Part shown: piece by piece, positions 8,820 through 16,206 of the stretch | How positions within the stretch are numbered: position 1 is the stretch's first letter | How the letters are laid out: each line of letters starts with the position of its first letter | NCBI GenBank assembly: GCA_016787165.1 | Contig: JAEUTT010000015.1 | Location: 1 to 32,786 of the forward strand | Length of the DNA stretch: 32,786 nt | Source of the DNA: Bacteroidia bacterium | GTDB taxonomy: Bacteria > Bacteroidota > Bacteroidia > 2-12-FULL-35-15 | Direction: 5' to 3' | Translations under genes and position numbers: made by a program | The notes under the pieces: model-generated | Seen by the model: the letters and a program-made list of their open reading frames with translations, nothing else | What the model was told of the DNA's origin: nothing | The model's database searches: none

Positions 8820-9608
8820 ATGAAATCAAATCACGAAATCGATTACAAAATTTTAGGAGAAGAGTTACAAGCAGTAGAAATTGAACTTGATCCGAATGAA
8901 ACCGTAATTGCCGAAGCAGGCAATTTTATGATGATGGACGATGGTATCCGTATGGATACTATTTTTGGTGATGGCAGCAAGCAGCAAAATGGGTTTATGG
9001 ATAAATTATTTTCGGCTGGCAAACGTATGCTTGTTGGCGAGAGTTTGTTTATGACAGCATTTACCAATACAGGTAATTTTAAAAAACGCATCACGTTTGC
9101 TTCGCCTTATCCCGGAAAAATTATTCCAATGGATTTAAGCCAGTTAAACGGAAGAATCATTTGTCAGAAAGATGCTTTCCTTTGTGCTGCAAAAGGTGTA
9201 AGTATTGGTATTGAATTTCAGAAAAAATTAGGAACTGGACTATTTGGCGGTGAAGGATTTATCATGGAAAAACTGGAAGGTGATGGAATGGCATTTGTTC
9301 ATTCTGGTGGGATGATTATTGAAAAAGATTTATTGCCTGGAGAATTAATAAAAGTAGATACCGGTTGTATTGTAGCTTTTACTCATAATGTAGATTATGA
9401 CATCCAATTTATAGGCGGAATTAGAAACACTATTTTTGGTGGTGAAGGTTTGTTTTTTGCTACTTTAAAAGGTCCTGGAAAGGTGTGGATACAATCATTA
9501 CCTGTGAGTAGATTAGCAGGAAGATTAATGGCGTATTCAAAAGGTGGAAAAGAGGAAGGAAGTATTTTAGGAGGTTTAGGTCGATTAATTGATGGAGATA
9601 ATAATTAA
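8820..9608 (+). CDS. AIM24 / TIGR00266 family protein
   Basis: A 262-residue cytoplasmic protein of the AIM24 family, named after a yeast mitochondrial protein; bacterial members have no agreed biochemical role. Family features visible: an N-terminal MxxxxDYKILGxExQ-like opening, repeated short beta-strand units ending in glycine-rich turns (GDGSKQQNGF, GGEGFIMEKLEGDG, GGEGLFFATLKGPG), and the characteristic FGGEG motif present twice (in LFGGEGF and IFGGEGL). These repeats suggest a two-fold beta-prism fold. No signal peptide or membrane segment. ATG 8820 is the first start and gives the full domain. It follows the zinc-ribbon gene by 91 nt of AT-rich DNA with no convincing terminator, so read-through from icmF is possible. 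Confidence 0.88.
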   Translation: MKSNHEIDYKILGEELQAVEIELDPNETVIAEAGNFMMMDDGIRMDTIFGDGSKQQNGFMDKLFSAGKRMLVGESLFMTAFTNTGNFKKRITFASPYPGKIIPMDLSQLNGRIICQKDAFLCAAKGVSIGIEFQKKLGTGLFGGEGFIMEKLEGDGMAFVHSGGMIIEKDLLPGELIKVDTGCIVAFTHNVDYDIQFIGGIRNTIFGGEGLFFATLKGPGKVWIQSLPVSRLAGRLMAYSKGGKEEGSILGGLGRLIDGDNN

Positions 9609-9662
9609 TTTATTATCTTGGTATTAAATTTTTAAATTGTATAAACTTTAATTATAAAAATC

Positions 9663-10016
9663 ATGAAAAAAATAATTTTAATGTTCATTCTGTTTTTTGC
9701 AAGCTATGTAACTGTAAATGCACAAACAGCTGATGCAGAAACAAGAGCAACAAATCAAACTAAATTAATGACAGATAATTTGTCTTTAACAAATGAGCAA
9801 AAAGCGAAAGTTTTTTTAATCAATCTTGAAAAAAACAAACAGGTTGATGCTGCAAAAGCAAAACATGCAAATCATAAAGAATTTAAAGTAGAGCGGGAGA
9901 AAATTAATGAACTTAGATACAAAGAGCTTGAAGCTGTCTTAACAGCCGAACAAAACACTAAATGGGCTCAATTAAAAGAAAAAGCGAAACAAATGAATAA
10001 CGAAGATTCTAAATAA
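9663..10016 (+). CDS. Small periplasmic CpxP/Spy-like protein
   Basis: A 117-residue exported protein. Residues 1-20 are a Sec signal peptide (MKKIILMFILFFASYVTVNA, cleavage before QTAD). The mature part is almost all helix, rich in Lys, Glu and Ala, with two LTxxQ-type motifs: LSLTNEQKAKVF and VLTAEQNTKWAQL. That pair is the signature of the LTXXQ group that includes CpxP and Spy, periplasmic chaperones or stress sensors in enterobacteria; Bacteroidota have many small members without known partners. An intrinsic terminator (10037-10071) follows 20 nt after the stop, so it is probably a monocistronic gene. A chaperone-like role is inferred from the family only. Confidence 0.78.
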   Translation: MKKIILMFILFFASYVTVNAQTADAETRATNQTKLMTDNLSLTNEQKAKVFLINLEKNKQVDAAKAKHANHKEFKVEREKINELRYKELEAVLTAEQNTKWAQLKEKAKQMNNEDSK

Positions 10017-10036
10017 TTAGAATTAAATTTCATAAT

Positions 10037-10071
10037 AGCGTTTAGGTGTTTCCATCTAAACGCTTTTTTTT
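10037..10071 (+). terminator. Intrinsic terminator after the CpxP-like gene
   Basis: A 12-bp stem (10037-10048 with 10053-10064, one G-T wobble; AGCGTTTAG pairs with CTAAACGCT) with loop TTTC is followed by eight T. The next ATG is only 3 nt after the T tract. Confidence 0.88.
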
Positions 10072-10073
10072 AC

Positions 10074-10748
10074 ATGAACATTTCATACACCAATATTCAT
10101 TCTCATTTTCTCATTGAAAATGATGCTATAGGAATTAAAAATAGCTCGACAAATTTTTCTGACTTTACCACAGCTAAATATTGTTCTATAGGAATACATC
10201 CTTGGTACATAAAAGAAAAAATAGTGGAGCAGGAGCTTTTTTATATACAACAAAATTCAATCGCTAATAATGTATTGGCAATAGGTGAATGTGGCTTGGA
10301 TAAACTTTCGGAAGTTGACTTTCAATTGCAAAAAAATACGTTTATTGCTCAGTTAAAAATATCCGAACAGGTAAAAAAGCCAGTAATTATACATTGTGTA
10401 AAAGCATTTGATGAATTAATTAAAATTAAAAAAGAGTTAAATTTAACTGTTCCACTGATTGTTCATGGGTACAATAATAACAAGCAAATAGCTGAACAAC
10501 TCATTAAAAATGGCTTTTATATTTCCTTTGGAAAAGCTTTGTTAAAGCCTAATTCAAATGCAGTAAAGGTAATTTCAAAAATTCCGATGGATAAATTATT
10601 CTTAGAAACAGATGATGAGGATGTTTCAATTAAATGTATTTTTGAAGTAGCATCAGCACTATTGATAGTGAATAAAGATGAATTAAAAGAAAAAATATTT
10701 AGCAATTTTATAAAAACATTTAATATTAATTTGTCATTTCGACCATAG
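10074..10748 (+). CDS. TatD-family metal-dependent hydrolase (short form)
   Basis: A 224-residue cytoplasmic TIM-barrel hydrolase of the TatD family; characterised members are metal-dependent 3'-5' exonucleases/DNases. The ligand set is complete: HSH near residues 9-11 (IHSH), Glu in GECGLD, His in IIHCVKA, His in VHGY and Asp in LETDDED; CSIGIHPW is also typical. It is about 35 residues shorter than the usual 255-265. The ATG must be 10074 because the HxH motif begins only a few residues later, which puts the start 3 nt after the T tract of the preceding terminator; the message therefore has almost no leader of its own or depends on read-through. It ends inside the palindromic element that begins at 10731, so the last residues (NLSFRP) are encoded by the repeat. 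Confidence 0.87.
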   Translation: MNISYTNIHSHFLIENDAIGIKNSSTNFSDFTTAKYCSIGIHPWYIKEKIVEQELFYIQQNSIANNVLAIGECGLDKLSEVDFQLQKNTFIAQLKISEQVKKPVIIHCVKAFDELIKIKKELNLTVPLIVHGYNNNKQIAEQLIKNGFYISFGKALLKPNSNAVKVISKIPMDKLFLETDDEDVSIKCIFEVASALLIVNKDELKEKIFSNFIKTFNINLSFRP

Positions 10749-10829
10749 GGAGAAATCGTTTCAAGAAGAGCAGATTTCTTTCTACTCTACGTTTCGCCTG
10801 CCTGCTGGTAGGCAGGTTCGAAATGACAA
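10731..10829. repeat. Interspersed palindromic element with 12-bp terminal inverted repeats
   Basis: TTGTCATTTCGA at 10731-10742 is the exact reverse complement of 10818-10829. An inner pair AGAAATC (10751-10757) and GATTTCT (10773-10779) makes a second stem. The layout, with GTCATTTCGACC and GGGAGAAATC near the left end, is like repeats I recall from many Bacteroidota genomes. It spans the 3' end of the TatD gene and the gap before tcdA. A 20-nt palindrome sits inside its right arm. Confidence 0.7.
10797..10816. repeat. Small GC-rich palindrome, copy 2, nested
   Basis: CCTGCCT and AGGCAGG form perfect 7-bp arms around GCTGGT. TTCG occurs directly on both sides (10793-10796 and 10817-10820), as a 4-bp target duplication would. 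It is 17/20 identical to the unit at 4864-4883. Confidence 0.65.
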
Positions 10830-10844
10830 AAAAACAAAAGGAAT

Positions 10845-11567
10845 ATGAGTGATTTAAAGTGGCTTTCGCGAACAGAATTATTGATTGGAAAAGAAAAATT
10901 AATGAAGCTTCAACGAGCTCATGTGTTGGTAGTGGGAATGGGTGGTGTAGGTTCATTTGCAGCCGAATTTATTTGTAGAAGTGGAATAGGTGAGATGACG
11001 ATTGTTGATGGCGATGTGGTGGATCCAAGCAACAGAAATCGTCAGTTGCCTGCATTGTCTACAACACACGGTTTATCAAAAGCTGATATTATGGCAGAGC
11101 GTTTATTGGCCATTAATCCCGAACTTAAATTGCATGTGATAAAAGAGTTTATTACCCCAGAAAGAGCAGTGCAAATTCTTTCCAATAAATACGATTATGT
11201 GATAGATGCTATTGATAGCATTACTCCTAAAGTTACATTTATAAAAACTGCTTTTGAACACCAAGTTCGTATTGTGAGTTCGATGGGCGCAGGAGCAAAG
11301 TTGGATCCTACAAAATTACAGGTTGTAGATATTTCAAAAACATATAATTGTCCGTTTGCACAATATGTAAGAAAACGATTGAAAGAATTTGGAATTAAAA
11401 AAGGAATTAAAACCGTTTTCTCTCCTGAAGAACCAATTAAGGAATCATTAATGCTTACCGATGGGAGCAACTTTAAAAAATCAGCATACGGCACCATTTC
11501 ATACTTGCCTGCTACTTTTGGTAGCGTCTGTGCATCAGTAGTAATCAGAGATTTAATGGAAGGATAA
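10845..11567 (+). CDS. tcdA: tRNA threonylcarbamoyladenosine dehydratase (E1-like)
   Basis: ATP-dependent enzyme that cyclises t6A at position 37 of ANN-decoding tRNAs to ct6A; 240 residues, cytoplasmic. It has the ThiF/E1 fold: LLIGKEKLMKLQRAHVLVVG leads into the nucleotide-binding loop GMGGVGS (31-37), then DGDVVDPSNRNRQ with D55/D57 and the N63-R64-N65-R66 motif that contacts ATP, then VIDAIDSITPK and SSMGAGAKLDPTK, all characteristic of the YgdL/TcdA branch rather than MoeB or ThiF, and there is no rhodanese or long C-terminal extension. The C-terminal GTISYLPATFGSVCASVVIRDL is also typical. Its stop TAA shares one base with the ATG of the GNAT gene (TAATG), so the two are translationally coupled. 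Upstream is the palindromic element. Confidence 0.92.
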   Translation: MSDLKWLSRTELLIGKEKLMKLQRAHVLVVGMGGVGSFAAEFICRSGIGEMTIVDGDVVDPSNRNRQLPALSTTHGLSKADIMAERLLAINPELKLHVIKEFITPERAVQILSNKYDYVIDAIDSITPKVTFIKTAFEHQVRIVSSMGAGAKLDPTKLQVVDISKTYNCPFAQYVRKRLKEFGIKKGIKTVFSPEEPIKESLMLTDGSNFKKSAYGTISYLPATFGSVCASVVIRDLMEG

Positions 11568-12073
11568 TGAATATTAAACTTGAAACCGAACGACTTTATT
11601 TGCGTGAATTTTCAATTGAAGATGTTCAGTTATTGATTGACTTGAATGCAGATGAGGAGGTAACACGTTACACCGGTGATGGACCAGTAAAGGATCTGGA
11701 AGAAGCGAAGCGAATTTTAACTGATATTATTTTCCCTCAATACAAAAACAATATTGGTCGTTGGGCGGTACACTTAAAATCGAGTAATGAATTTATTGGC
11801 TGGTGTGGATTAAAAGATATCCAAGAAGATAATGAAGTGGATTTGGGTTATCGCTTTTTCAAAAAGCATTGGGGAAAAGGTTATGCAACTGAATCGGCAA
11901 AAGCTGTTTTGGAATATGGAGTAAATAAATTAAAACTGAAAAACATTATTGCACGAGCAGCTAAAGAAAATACTGCATCTATTCATGTAATAAAAAAGCT
12001 GGGGATGACTTATTTAAAGGATGATATATGTGCACATGACCCTGCCGAGGTGTATGTGTATTTGACAAAATAA
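11567..12073 (+). CDS. GNAT N-acetyltransferase, RimJ/RimL-like
   Basis: A 168-residue acetyl-CoA-dependent acetyltransferase of the type that modifies protein N-termini or small amines. It opens with the subfamily signature LETERLYLREFSIED, carries motif A as VDLGYRFFKKHWGKGYATES (the HWGKGYA part is the pyrophosphate-binding R/QxxGxG/A loop), and then ARAAKENTASIHVIKKLGM, the usual motif B region where Asn and Ser position the substrate and CoA. Full length for the family. ATG overlaps the tcdA stop by one base; convergent arsC ends 3 nt after its stop. Substrate unknown; coupling to tcdA hints at a translation-related target but this is only inference from position. Confidence 0.88.
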   Translation: MNIKLETERLYLREFSIEDVQLLIDLNADEEVTRYTGDGPVKDLEEAKRILTDIIFPQYKNNIGRWAVHLKSSNEFIGWCGLKDIQEDNEVDLGYRFFKKHWGKGYATESAKAVLEYGVNKLKLKNIIARAAKENTASIHVIKKLGMTYLKDDICAHDPAEVYVYLTK

Positions 12074-12076
12074 ACA

Positions 12077-12424
12077 CTAAATTATTTCAAGTACTTTTTC
12101 GGGAGGTCGACCAACAACCGCTTTTTTGCCATTTACTATAATTGGTCGCTCAATTAAAATAGGATTTTCAGCTAAAATTTTAATCCATTCTTTTTCGCTG
12201 ATAGTTTTGCCTTTGTATTTAGTTTTGTATAAATCTTCTCCTTTTCTAACAATGTCTTCTGCTTTTACTTTAAGCAGTTGAAGTAGTTCTTGAATTTCTT
12301 TTTGAGAAGGAGGTGTTTTTAAATATTCAATTATGTCGGCTTTAATCCCCTTTTCAGCTACAATGCTACAAACTTCTCTGCTTTTTGAGCAACGTACATT
12401 GTGATAAATTTTAACTGTTACCAT
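12077..12424 (-). CDS. arsC: ArsC-family arsenate reductase-like protein
   Basis: A 115-residue thioredoxin-fold protein of the glutaredoxin-coupled ArsC family. Catalytic Cys12 is in [10 protein letters not shown] (a Cx2S arrangement), and the three arginines that bind the oxyanion in E. coli ArsC are present at R60 (VRKGE), R93 (IERPI) and R106 (VGRPP), giving a complete active site; Spx-type regulators lack this set. True arsenate reductases and YfgD-like relatives look alike, and there is no ars operon here, so arsenate may not be the only or real substrate. Its ATG at 12424 overlaps the 3' end of prfB by 14 nt, so the two genes form an operon with translational coupling. Confidence is high for family, moderate for activity. 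Confidence 0.85.
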   Translation of the reverse strand: MVTVKIYHNVRCSKSREVCSIVAEKGIKADIIEYLKTPPSQKEIQELLQLLKVKAEDIVRKGEDLYKTKYKGKTISEKEWIKILAENPILIERPIIVNGKKAVVGRPPEKVLEII

Positions 12425-13500
12425 ATTCCATTAAATAAGATTTTATAAAGTCGTTTAATTCTCCATCCATTACTGCTTGTACATTTGATGTTTCATAATC
12501 GGTACGCAAATCTTTTACTAACTTATAAGGATGAAAAACATAATTTCTGATTTGTGAACCCCACTCAATTTTCTTTTTATTCCCTTCAATAGCAGCAATT
12601 GATTCACGTTTTTTACGCATTTCAATTTCAAACAATTGCGATTTCAAAAGTTTGATTGCATTTTCTTTGTTTTGTAATTGAGATCGGGATTCTTGATTTT
12701 TAATAATAATTCCGGATGGTTTATGATACAAACGAACAGCTGTTTCCACTTTATTTACATTTTGTCCACCGGCACCTCCGGCTCTAAATGTTTCAAATTC
12801 AATATCTGCAGGGTTTACATCTACTTCAATAGTATCATCAATTAAAGGGTAAACATATACAGAAGCAAATGAAGTATGGCGTTTGGCATTAGCATCAAAT
12901 GGGGAAATACGAACTAGTCGATGAACCCCATTTTCTCCTTTTAGGTAGCCGAAAGCAAATTCGCCTTCAATTTCCATGGTAACAGATTTAATTCCTGCTA
13001 CATCGCCTTCTTGGTAATCTACTTCTTTTGTTTTATACCCATTTTTTTCGGCATACATTTTATACATTCTCATAAGCATAGCAGCCCAATCACAACTTTC
13101 GGTTCCTCCTGCTCCCGCATTTATCTGAACAACAGCATTTAAAACATCCTCTGGTCCGCTGAGCATATTTTTAAATTCAGTTTCTTCTAAAAGTTTAAGT
13201 GTTGTTTGGTATTGAGCTTCTACTTCTTGTTCGTTGGCTTCGCCTTGCTTAAAAAAATCATACAAAAGCTCCAAGTCATCCATGTTAATCTTGGTTTGAG
13301 TATAGGATGCAGTCCAATTTTTTTTGATTTTAGTTTGTTTTAGTAACTCTTCTGCTTTTTTTGGGTCGTTCCAAAAGTTGGGTGCAAGAGCTTTTTCTTC
13401 TTCCTCTGCTATTTCACGTAATTTACGATCGATGTCAAAGATGCCCCCTCAGCGCTTCCGTGCGCTCTTTCAAGTCTTTAAGTTGGTCGCTTGTAATCAT
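12411..13500 (-). CDS. prfB: Peptide chain release factor 2, expressed by programmed +1 frameshift
   Basis: Terminates translation at UGA and UAA. The gene is in two frames. ATG at 13500 opens 21 codons ending in CTT TGA; after slipping one base the second frame (starting GAC at 13436) runs to the stop at 12411, giving 362 residues, the normal RF2 length. In full-length numbering the stop-codon-reading tripeptide SPF is at about 199-201 and the peptidyl-transferase GGQ ([12 protein letters not shown]) at about 244-246, close to E. coli positions 205 and 250. If only the second frame were read from its first ATG (13283), the protein would lack 72 N-terminal residues. RF2 shortage lets ribosomes pause at the in-frame UGA and shift, so the factor regulates its own level. 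The gene overlaps arsC at its 3' end and is divergent from the HMA gene. Confidence 0.95.
13434..13449 (-). promoter_or_regulatory. prfB programmed +1 frameshift site
   Basis: On the minus strand the order is AGG GGG CAT CTT TGA C: an internal Shine-Dalgarno-like AGGGGG three bases upstream of the slippery CTT, then in-frame TGA followed by C, the weak-termination context. Same layout as E. coli (AGG GGG TAT CTT TGA C), with CAT replacing TAT. The stop is codon 22 here. Confidence 0.97.
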
Positions 13501-13504
13501 AGTG

Positions 13505-13512
13505 CGAAAGTA
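13505..13512 (-). promoter_or_regulatory. Possible -7 element of prfB
   Basis: TACTTTCG on the minus strand is one base off TAnnTTTG and ends 5 nt before the prfB ATG. No convincing -33 box. If used, the message would be leaderless or nearly so. Confidence 0.25.
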
Positions 13513-13545
13513 CTAATTATTACAATCCATCTGTAAAATAACTTG

Positions 13546-13553
13546 TAATTTTG
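13546..13553 (+). promoter_or_regulatory. Probable -7 element of the HMA/aldehyde dehydrogenase operon
   Basis: TAATTTTG matches TAnnTTTG exactly and ends 20 nt before the ATG at 13574. No clear TTG lies at the expected -33 distance, so support is partial. Confidence 0.4.
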
Positions 13554-13573
13554 TTTTATTAATTTTGATATAA

Positions 13574-13783
13574 ATGAAAACGGAACAAATTAAAATAGAG
13601 GGCATGACATGTGGTCATTGCCAAAAATCGGTAACCAAAATAATAGAAACTGTTTTGGGTATAATTTCATGTGAAGTGTCATTAGAAAAAGGAATAGCGA
13701 TTGTTACATTTGATGAAAAAAAAACGACCAAAGAAGAAATTATAAAGTCGGTAAATGATTCTGAAATTTATAAGGCAAGTTAA
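13574..13783 (+). CDS. Heavy-metal-associated (HMA) domain protein, CopZ-like
   Basis: A 69-residue single HMA domain. It has the metal-binding motif GMTCGHC at 10-16 (C13 and C16), which in CopZ and Atx1-type chaperones binds Cu(I). The rest follows the ferredoxin-like pattern: KSVTKIIETVLGI helix, SCEVSLEKGIAIVTFD strands, TKEEIIKSVNDSEIY helix. No signal peptide, so cytoplasmic. There is no copper ATPase or CsoR nearby; instead an aldehyde dehydrogenase begins 2 nt after the stop, so the two are very likely co-transcribed. A copper-chaperone role is the family default; the client is unknown. Confidence 0.85.
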   Translation: MKTEQIKIEGMTCGHCQKSVTKIIETVLGIISCEVSLEKGIAIVTFDEKKTTKEEIIKSVNDSEIYKAS

Positions 13784-13785
13784 TC

Positions 13786-15198
13786 ATGAAACAGTATAAA
13801 CTATATGTTGGTGGTAATTTTGCTGAAACATCTACTCCATTAGAAGTTATCAATCCGTATACTCAAAAGACTTTTGCAACTACTTTTTTAGCTGGAGAAA
13901 AAGAGTTAGAATATGCAATAGAAAAGGCTATAGCGTTGAGAAGTGAATTGATAAGCATGTCATCCTACGAGCGGTATGAAATATTAATGCAAATTGCGAA
14001 TGAAATAAAAGCAAACAGATCATACCTGGCTGAAGTGTTGTGTGAAGAGTCGGCAAAGCCTATAAAATATGCATTGATAGAAATTGAAAGAGCGGCACAA
14101 ACATTTATTATTGCTGCCGAAGAAACAAAACGTTTGCCTAAAGAATATATTTCACTTGATTGGACCGATGCCGGAAAGGGAAAAGAAGGATTGGTGAAGC
14201 ATTTTCCTGTTGGATTAGTTGCCGGAATAGCTCCTTTTAATTTTCCCTTGAATTTAGCGGTACATAAAATAGCACCTGCTATTGCTACTGGTTGTCCTAT
14301 TATTTTAAAGCCTGCTTCATCCACTCCATTATCTACATTAGAGCTTGCTAAAATTATTGATAAAACAAATTTACCCAAAGGAGCTGTTTCAATACTTCCA
14401 ATGAATCGCATGATTGGTAATAAACTTGTGACAGATGGTCGCTTTAAATTAATTTCATTTACTGGTTCTCCTGAGGTAGGTTGGGAAATGAAAAAAAATG
14501 CTGGAAAGAAAAGAGTTGTGTTAGAATTAGGAGGAAATGCTGCTGTAATTGTTACTCCATCTGCTAATATAGATTTAGCTGTTCAAAAATCTGTTGTAGG
14601 AGGCTTTGCTTATAGCGGACAAGTATGTATTCATGCGCAACGATTTTATGTACATGAAAGTGTTTTTGAAATGTTTTGCACTGTTTTTATGGATGCCACA
14701 AAAAAATTAAAATTTGGAAATCCATTAGAAGGCTCAACCGATATTTCTTCGATGATAGATGAAGAGAATGCAAAACGTGTGGAGTTATGGATAAAGGAAG
14801 CTGTAGGTAAAGGAGCTAAAGTTTTATTAGGAGGAAAGAGAGATGGAGTTAATGTGGAACCAACAATTATTACAGGTAGTTCAAAAGATATGAAAGTATG
14901 TGCCGAAGAAATTTTTGGACCAGTAGTAGTACTCGAAAAATATGAAAAAATAGAAGAAGCAGTTGAATTTGTAAACGATTCAAAATTTGGTTTGCAAGCA
15001 GGAATTTTTTCTGATGTGCTTTCGGAAATTGATTTTGTATTTAGTCGATTAGAGGTAGGTGGGATAATTGTAAATGACGTTCCTACATTTCGTGTTGATC
15101 ACATGCCATATGGAGGAGTAAAAGATAGTGGTTTAGGAAGAGAAGGTGTAAAATATGCGATGTTGGATATGCTTGAACCAAAAATTTTAGTGAAGTAA
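13786..15198 (+). CDS. NAD(P)-dependent aldehyde dehydrogenase
   Basis: Oxidises an aldehyde to its acid with NAD(P); 470 residues, cytoplasmic, full length for the superfamily. Catalytic residues: N152 (APFNFPLN), K175 (ILKPASSTP), E247 (LELGGNAA) and the nucleophile C281 (SGQVCIHAQR); the NAD-loop FTGSPEVG is at about 225-232 and EIFGPV near the C-terminal third is intact. The SGQVCIHAQR variant (H after CI, QR following) is like lactaldehyde dehydrogenase and non-phosphorylating glyceraldehyde-3-phosphate dehydrogenase relatives rather than betaine-aldehyde types, but the substrate cannot be assigned. Two nt after the HMA gene; its last 12 nt overlap the 3' end of the convergent SGNH gene. 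Confidence 0.9.
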   Translation: MKQYKLYVGGNFAETSTPLEVINPYTQKTFATTFLAGEKELEYAIEKAIALRSELISMSSYERYEILMQIANEIKANRSYLAEVLCEESAKPIKYALIEIERAAQTFIIAAEETKRLPKEYISLDWTDAGKGKEGLVKHFPVGLVAGIAPFNFPLNLAVHKIAPAIATGCPIILKPASSTPLSTLELAKIIDKTNLPKGAVSILPMNRMIGNKLVTDGRFKLISFTGSPEVGWEMKKNAGKKRVVLELGGNAAVIVTPSANIDLAVQKSVVGGFAYSGQVCIHAQRFYVHESVFEMFCTVFMDATKKLKFGNPLEGSTDISSMIDEENAKRVELWIKEAVGKGAKVLLGGKRDGVNVEPTIITGSSKDMKVCAEEIFGPVVVLEKYEKIEEAVEFVNDSKFGLQAGIFSDVLSEIDFVFSRLEVGGIIVNDVPTFRVDHMPYGGVKDSGLGREGVKYAMLDMLEPKILVK

Positions 15199-16197
15199 TG
15201 GTATATTTTTTTGTACTTCTTGGCTTACCCATTTCGATAATTTTGTAGCTCCTGCTAAATTAAGATGTTCTGTGTCTATCCACAAATTAGAGTTTTTGAA
15301 AATAATTTCTGGAGGAAAAAGAATGGTTCCCATTTTAGCATAAGGCGATTTTTTTATTTCATTTTCAGCATATTTTTCATAAGATGGAATGTATATAAAG
15401 TAGTAAGCAATATTATTTTTCTTTAAAAGTTCAACAATTTTAAGCATACACTTTTCATCCGAAAAATTTGTTTTTATTCCTTCTTGTGCATAAGTAATAG
15501 CTTTTTCTGTTTTAATGGTGTCTTTAAATACTTCCAAAAAGCTGTGTTCTTGGCTATTGTTATTGCTTAAGATTATTTTTTTCTTTTTTTGATAAATGGC
15601 AAAGTCGTTTGGGATTTTGTTCAAATGAAGTTGTTCTGCAATCGGTTGCAAAGCATTTATTTCGAGTTTTGGACCAAATATATATTCATCCCTTAGTTGG
15701 CTCCATCTACTTCTGATACCATCATAGAGATTAGAAAAGTATTTTTCCGAAAAATCGGGAGGGAATAATAAATCAATCGTAGGAGCAATTATTCCATAAT
15801 CTTTATGCAATGCATCATTTTCATTTCTAAGCTCAATGAATACTACTTTGGGTTGTTTGTTTTGTATTAAATCTTTTAAAACTACAATGTCTAAATTTCT
15901 ACCACCACCACAGTAAGCAATATTAGTGACGTTTAACGTTGTGTTTAAATTCGATTGTATACTATCTTCAATCAATTGGTCATTTATCCCACATCCAGTA
16001 TGAGATGTTCCCATAAAAGCAATATCAATGTTGGTTTTGTTTTCAAAAATTCGGTGATAAATCCAAGAAGTATTACAATCTTGATTGTTTTTGTTTAAGT
16101 AGGCAAATGAGCGATTGTATGGTAATATAAAAAGCAATGCAATGATTGCAATAATGGGAAAGGAAAATATTAAAAGACGTGATAAAATTGCTTTCAT
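15187..16197 (-). CDS. SGNH-hydrolase-like membrane protein, partner of the MBOAT acyltransferase
   Basis: A 336-residue protein with one N-terminal membrane anchor (about residues 7-26) and the remainder predicted outside the cytoplasmic membrane. It carries SGNH-type blocks: G63-T64-S65-H66 as block I (FMGTSHTGCG) and D308-x2-H311 as block V (IDTEHLNLAGA), with CGGGRN and ELRNEND where blocks II and III would be. Proteins of this design (AlgJ/AlgX, DltD) take acyl groups delivered by an MBOAT and attach them to an extracellular polymer. The gene starts 9 nt after the MBOAT gene, supporting a two-component O-acetylation system. The overall sequence is not close to AlgJ that I can see, so the polymer is unknown. 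Overlaps the convergent aldehyde dehydrogenase by 12 nt. Confidence 0.75.
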   Translation of the reverse strand: MKAILSRLLIFSFPIIAIIALLFILPYNRSFAYLNKNNQDCNTSWIYHRIFENKTNIDIAFMGTSHTGCGINDQLIEDSIQSNLNTTLNVTNIAYCGGGRNLDIVVLKDLIQNKQPKVVFIELRNENDALHKDYGIIAPTIDLLFPPDFSEKYFSNLYDGIRSRWSQLRDEYIFGPKLEINALQPIAEQLHLNKIPNDFAIYQKKKKIILSNNNSQEHSFLEVFKDTIKTEKAITYAQEGIKTNFSDEKCMLKIVELLKKNNIAYYFIYIPSYEKYAENEIKKSPYAKMGTILFPPEIIFKNSNLWIDTEHLNLAGATKLSKWVSQEVQKNIPLLH

Positions 16198-16206
16198 ACT
16201 GTTGTT

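Noticed and set aside
10074-10748. TatD read as a degenerate pseudogene because of its short length
   Set aside because: All metal-ligand motifs (HxH, GECGLD, IHC, VHGY, ETDD) are intact and the frame is unbroken.
10726-10956. Minus-strand frame of 76 codons
   Set aside because: Covers the palindromic element and the antisense of the tcdA 5' end; no start context or family signature.
13324-13536. Open frame of 70 codons on the plus strand
   Set aside because: It is antisense to the prfB frameshift region, which is fully explained by RF2 coding on the minus strand in two frames.
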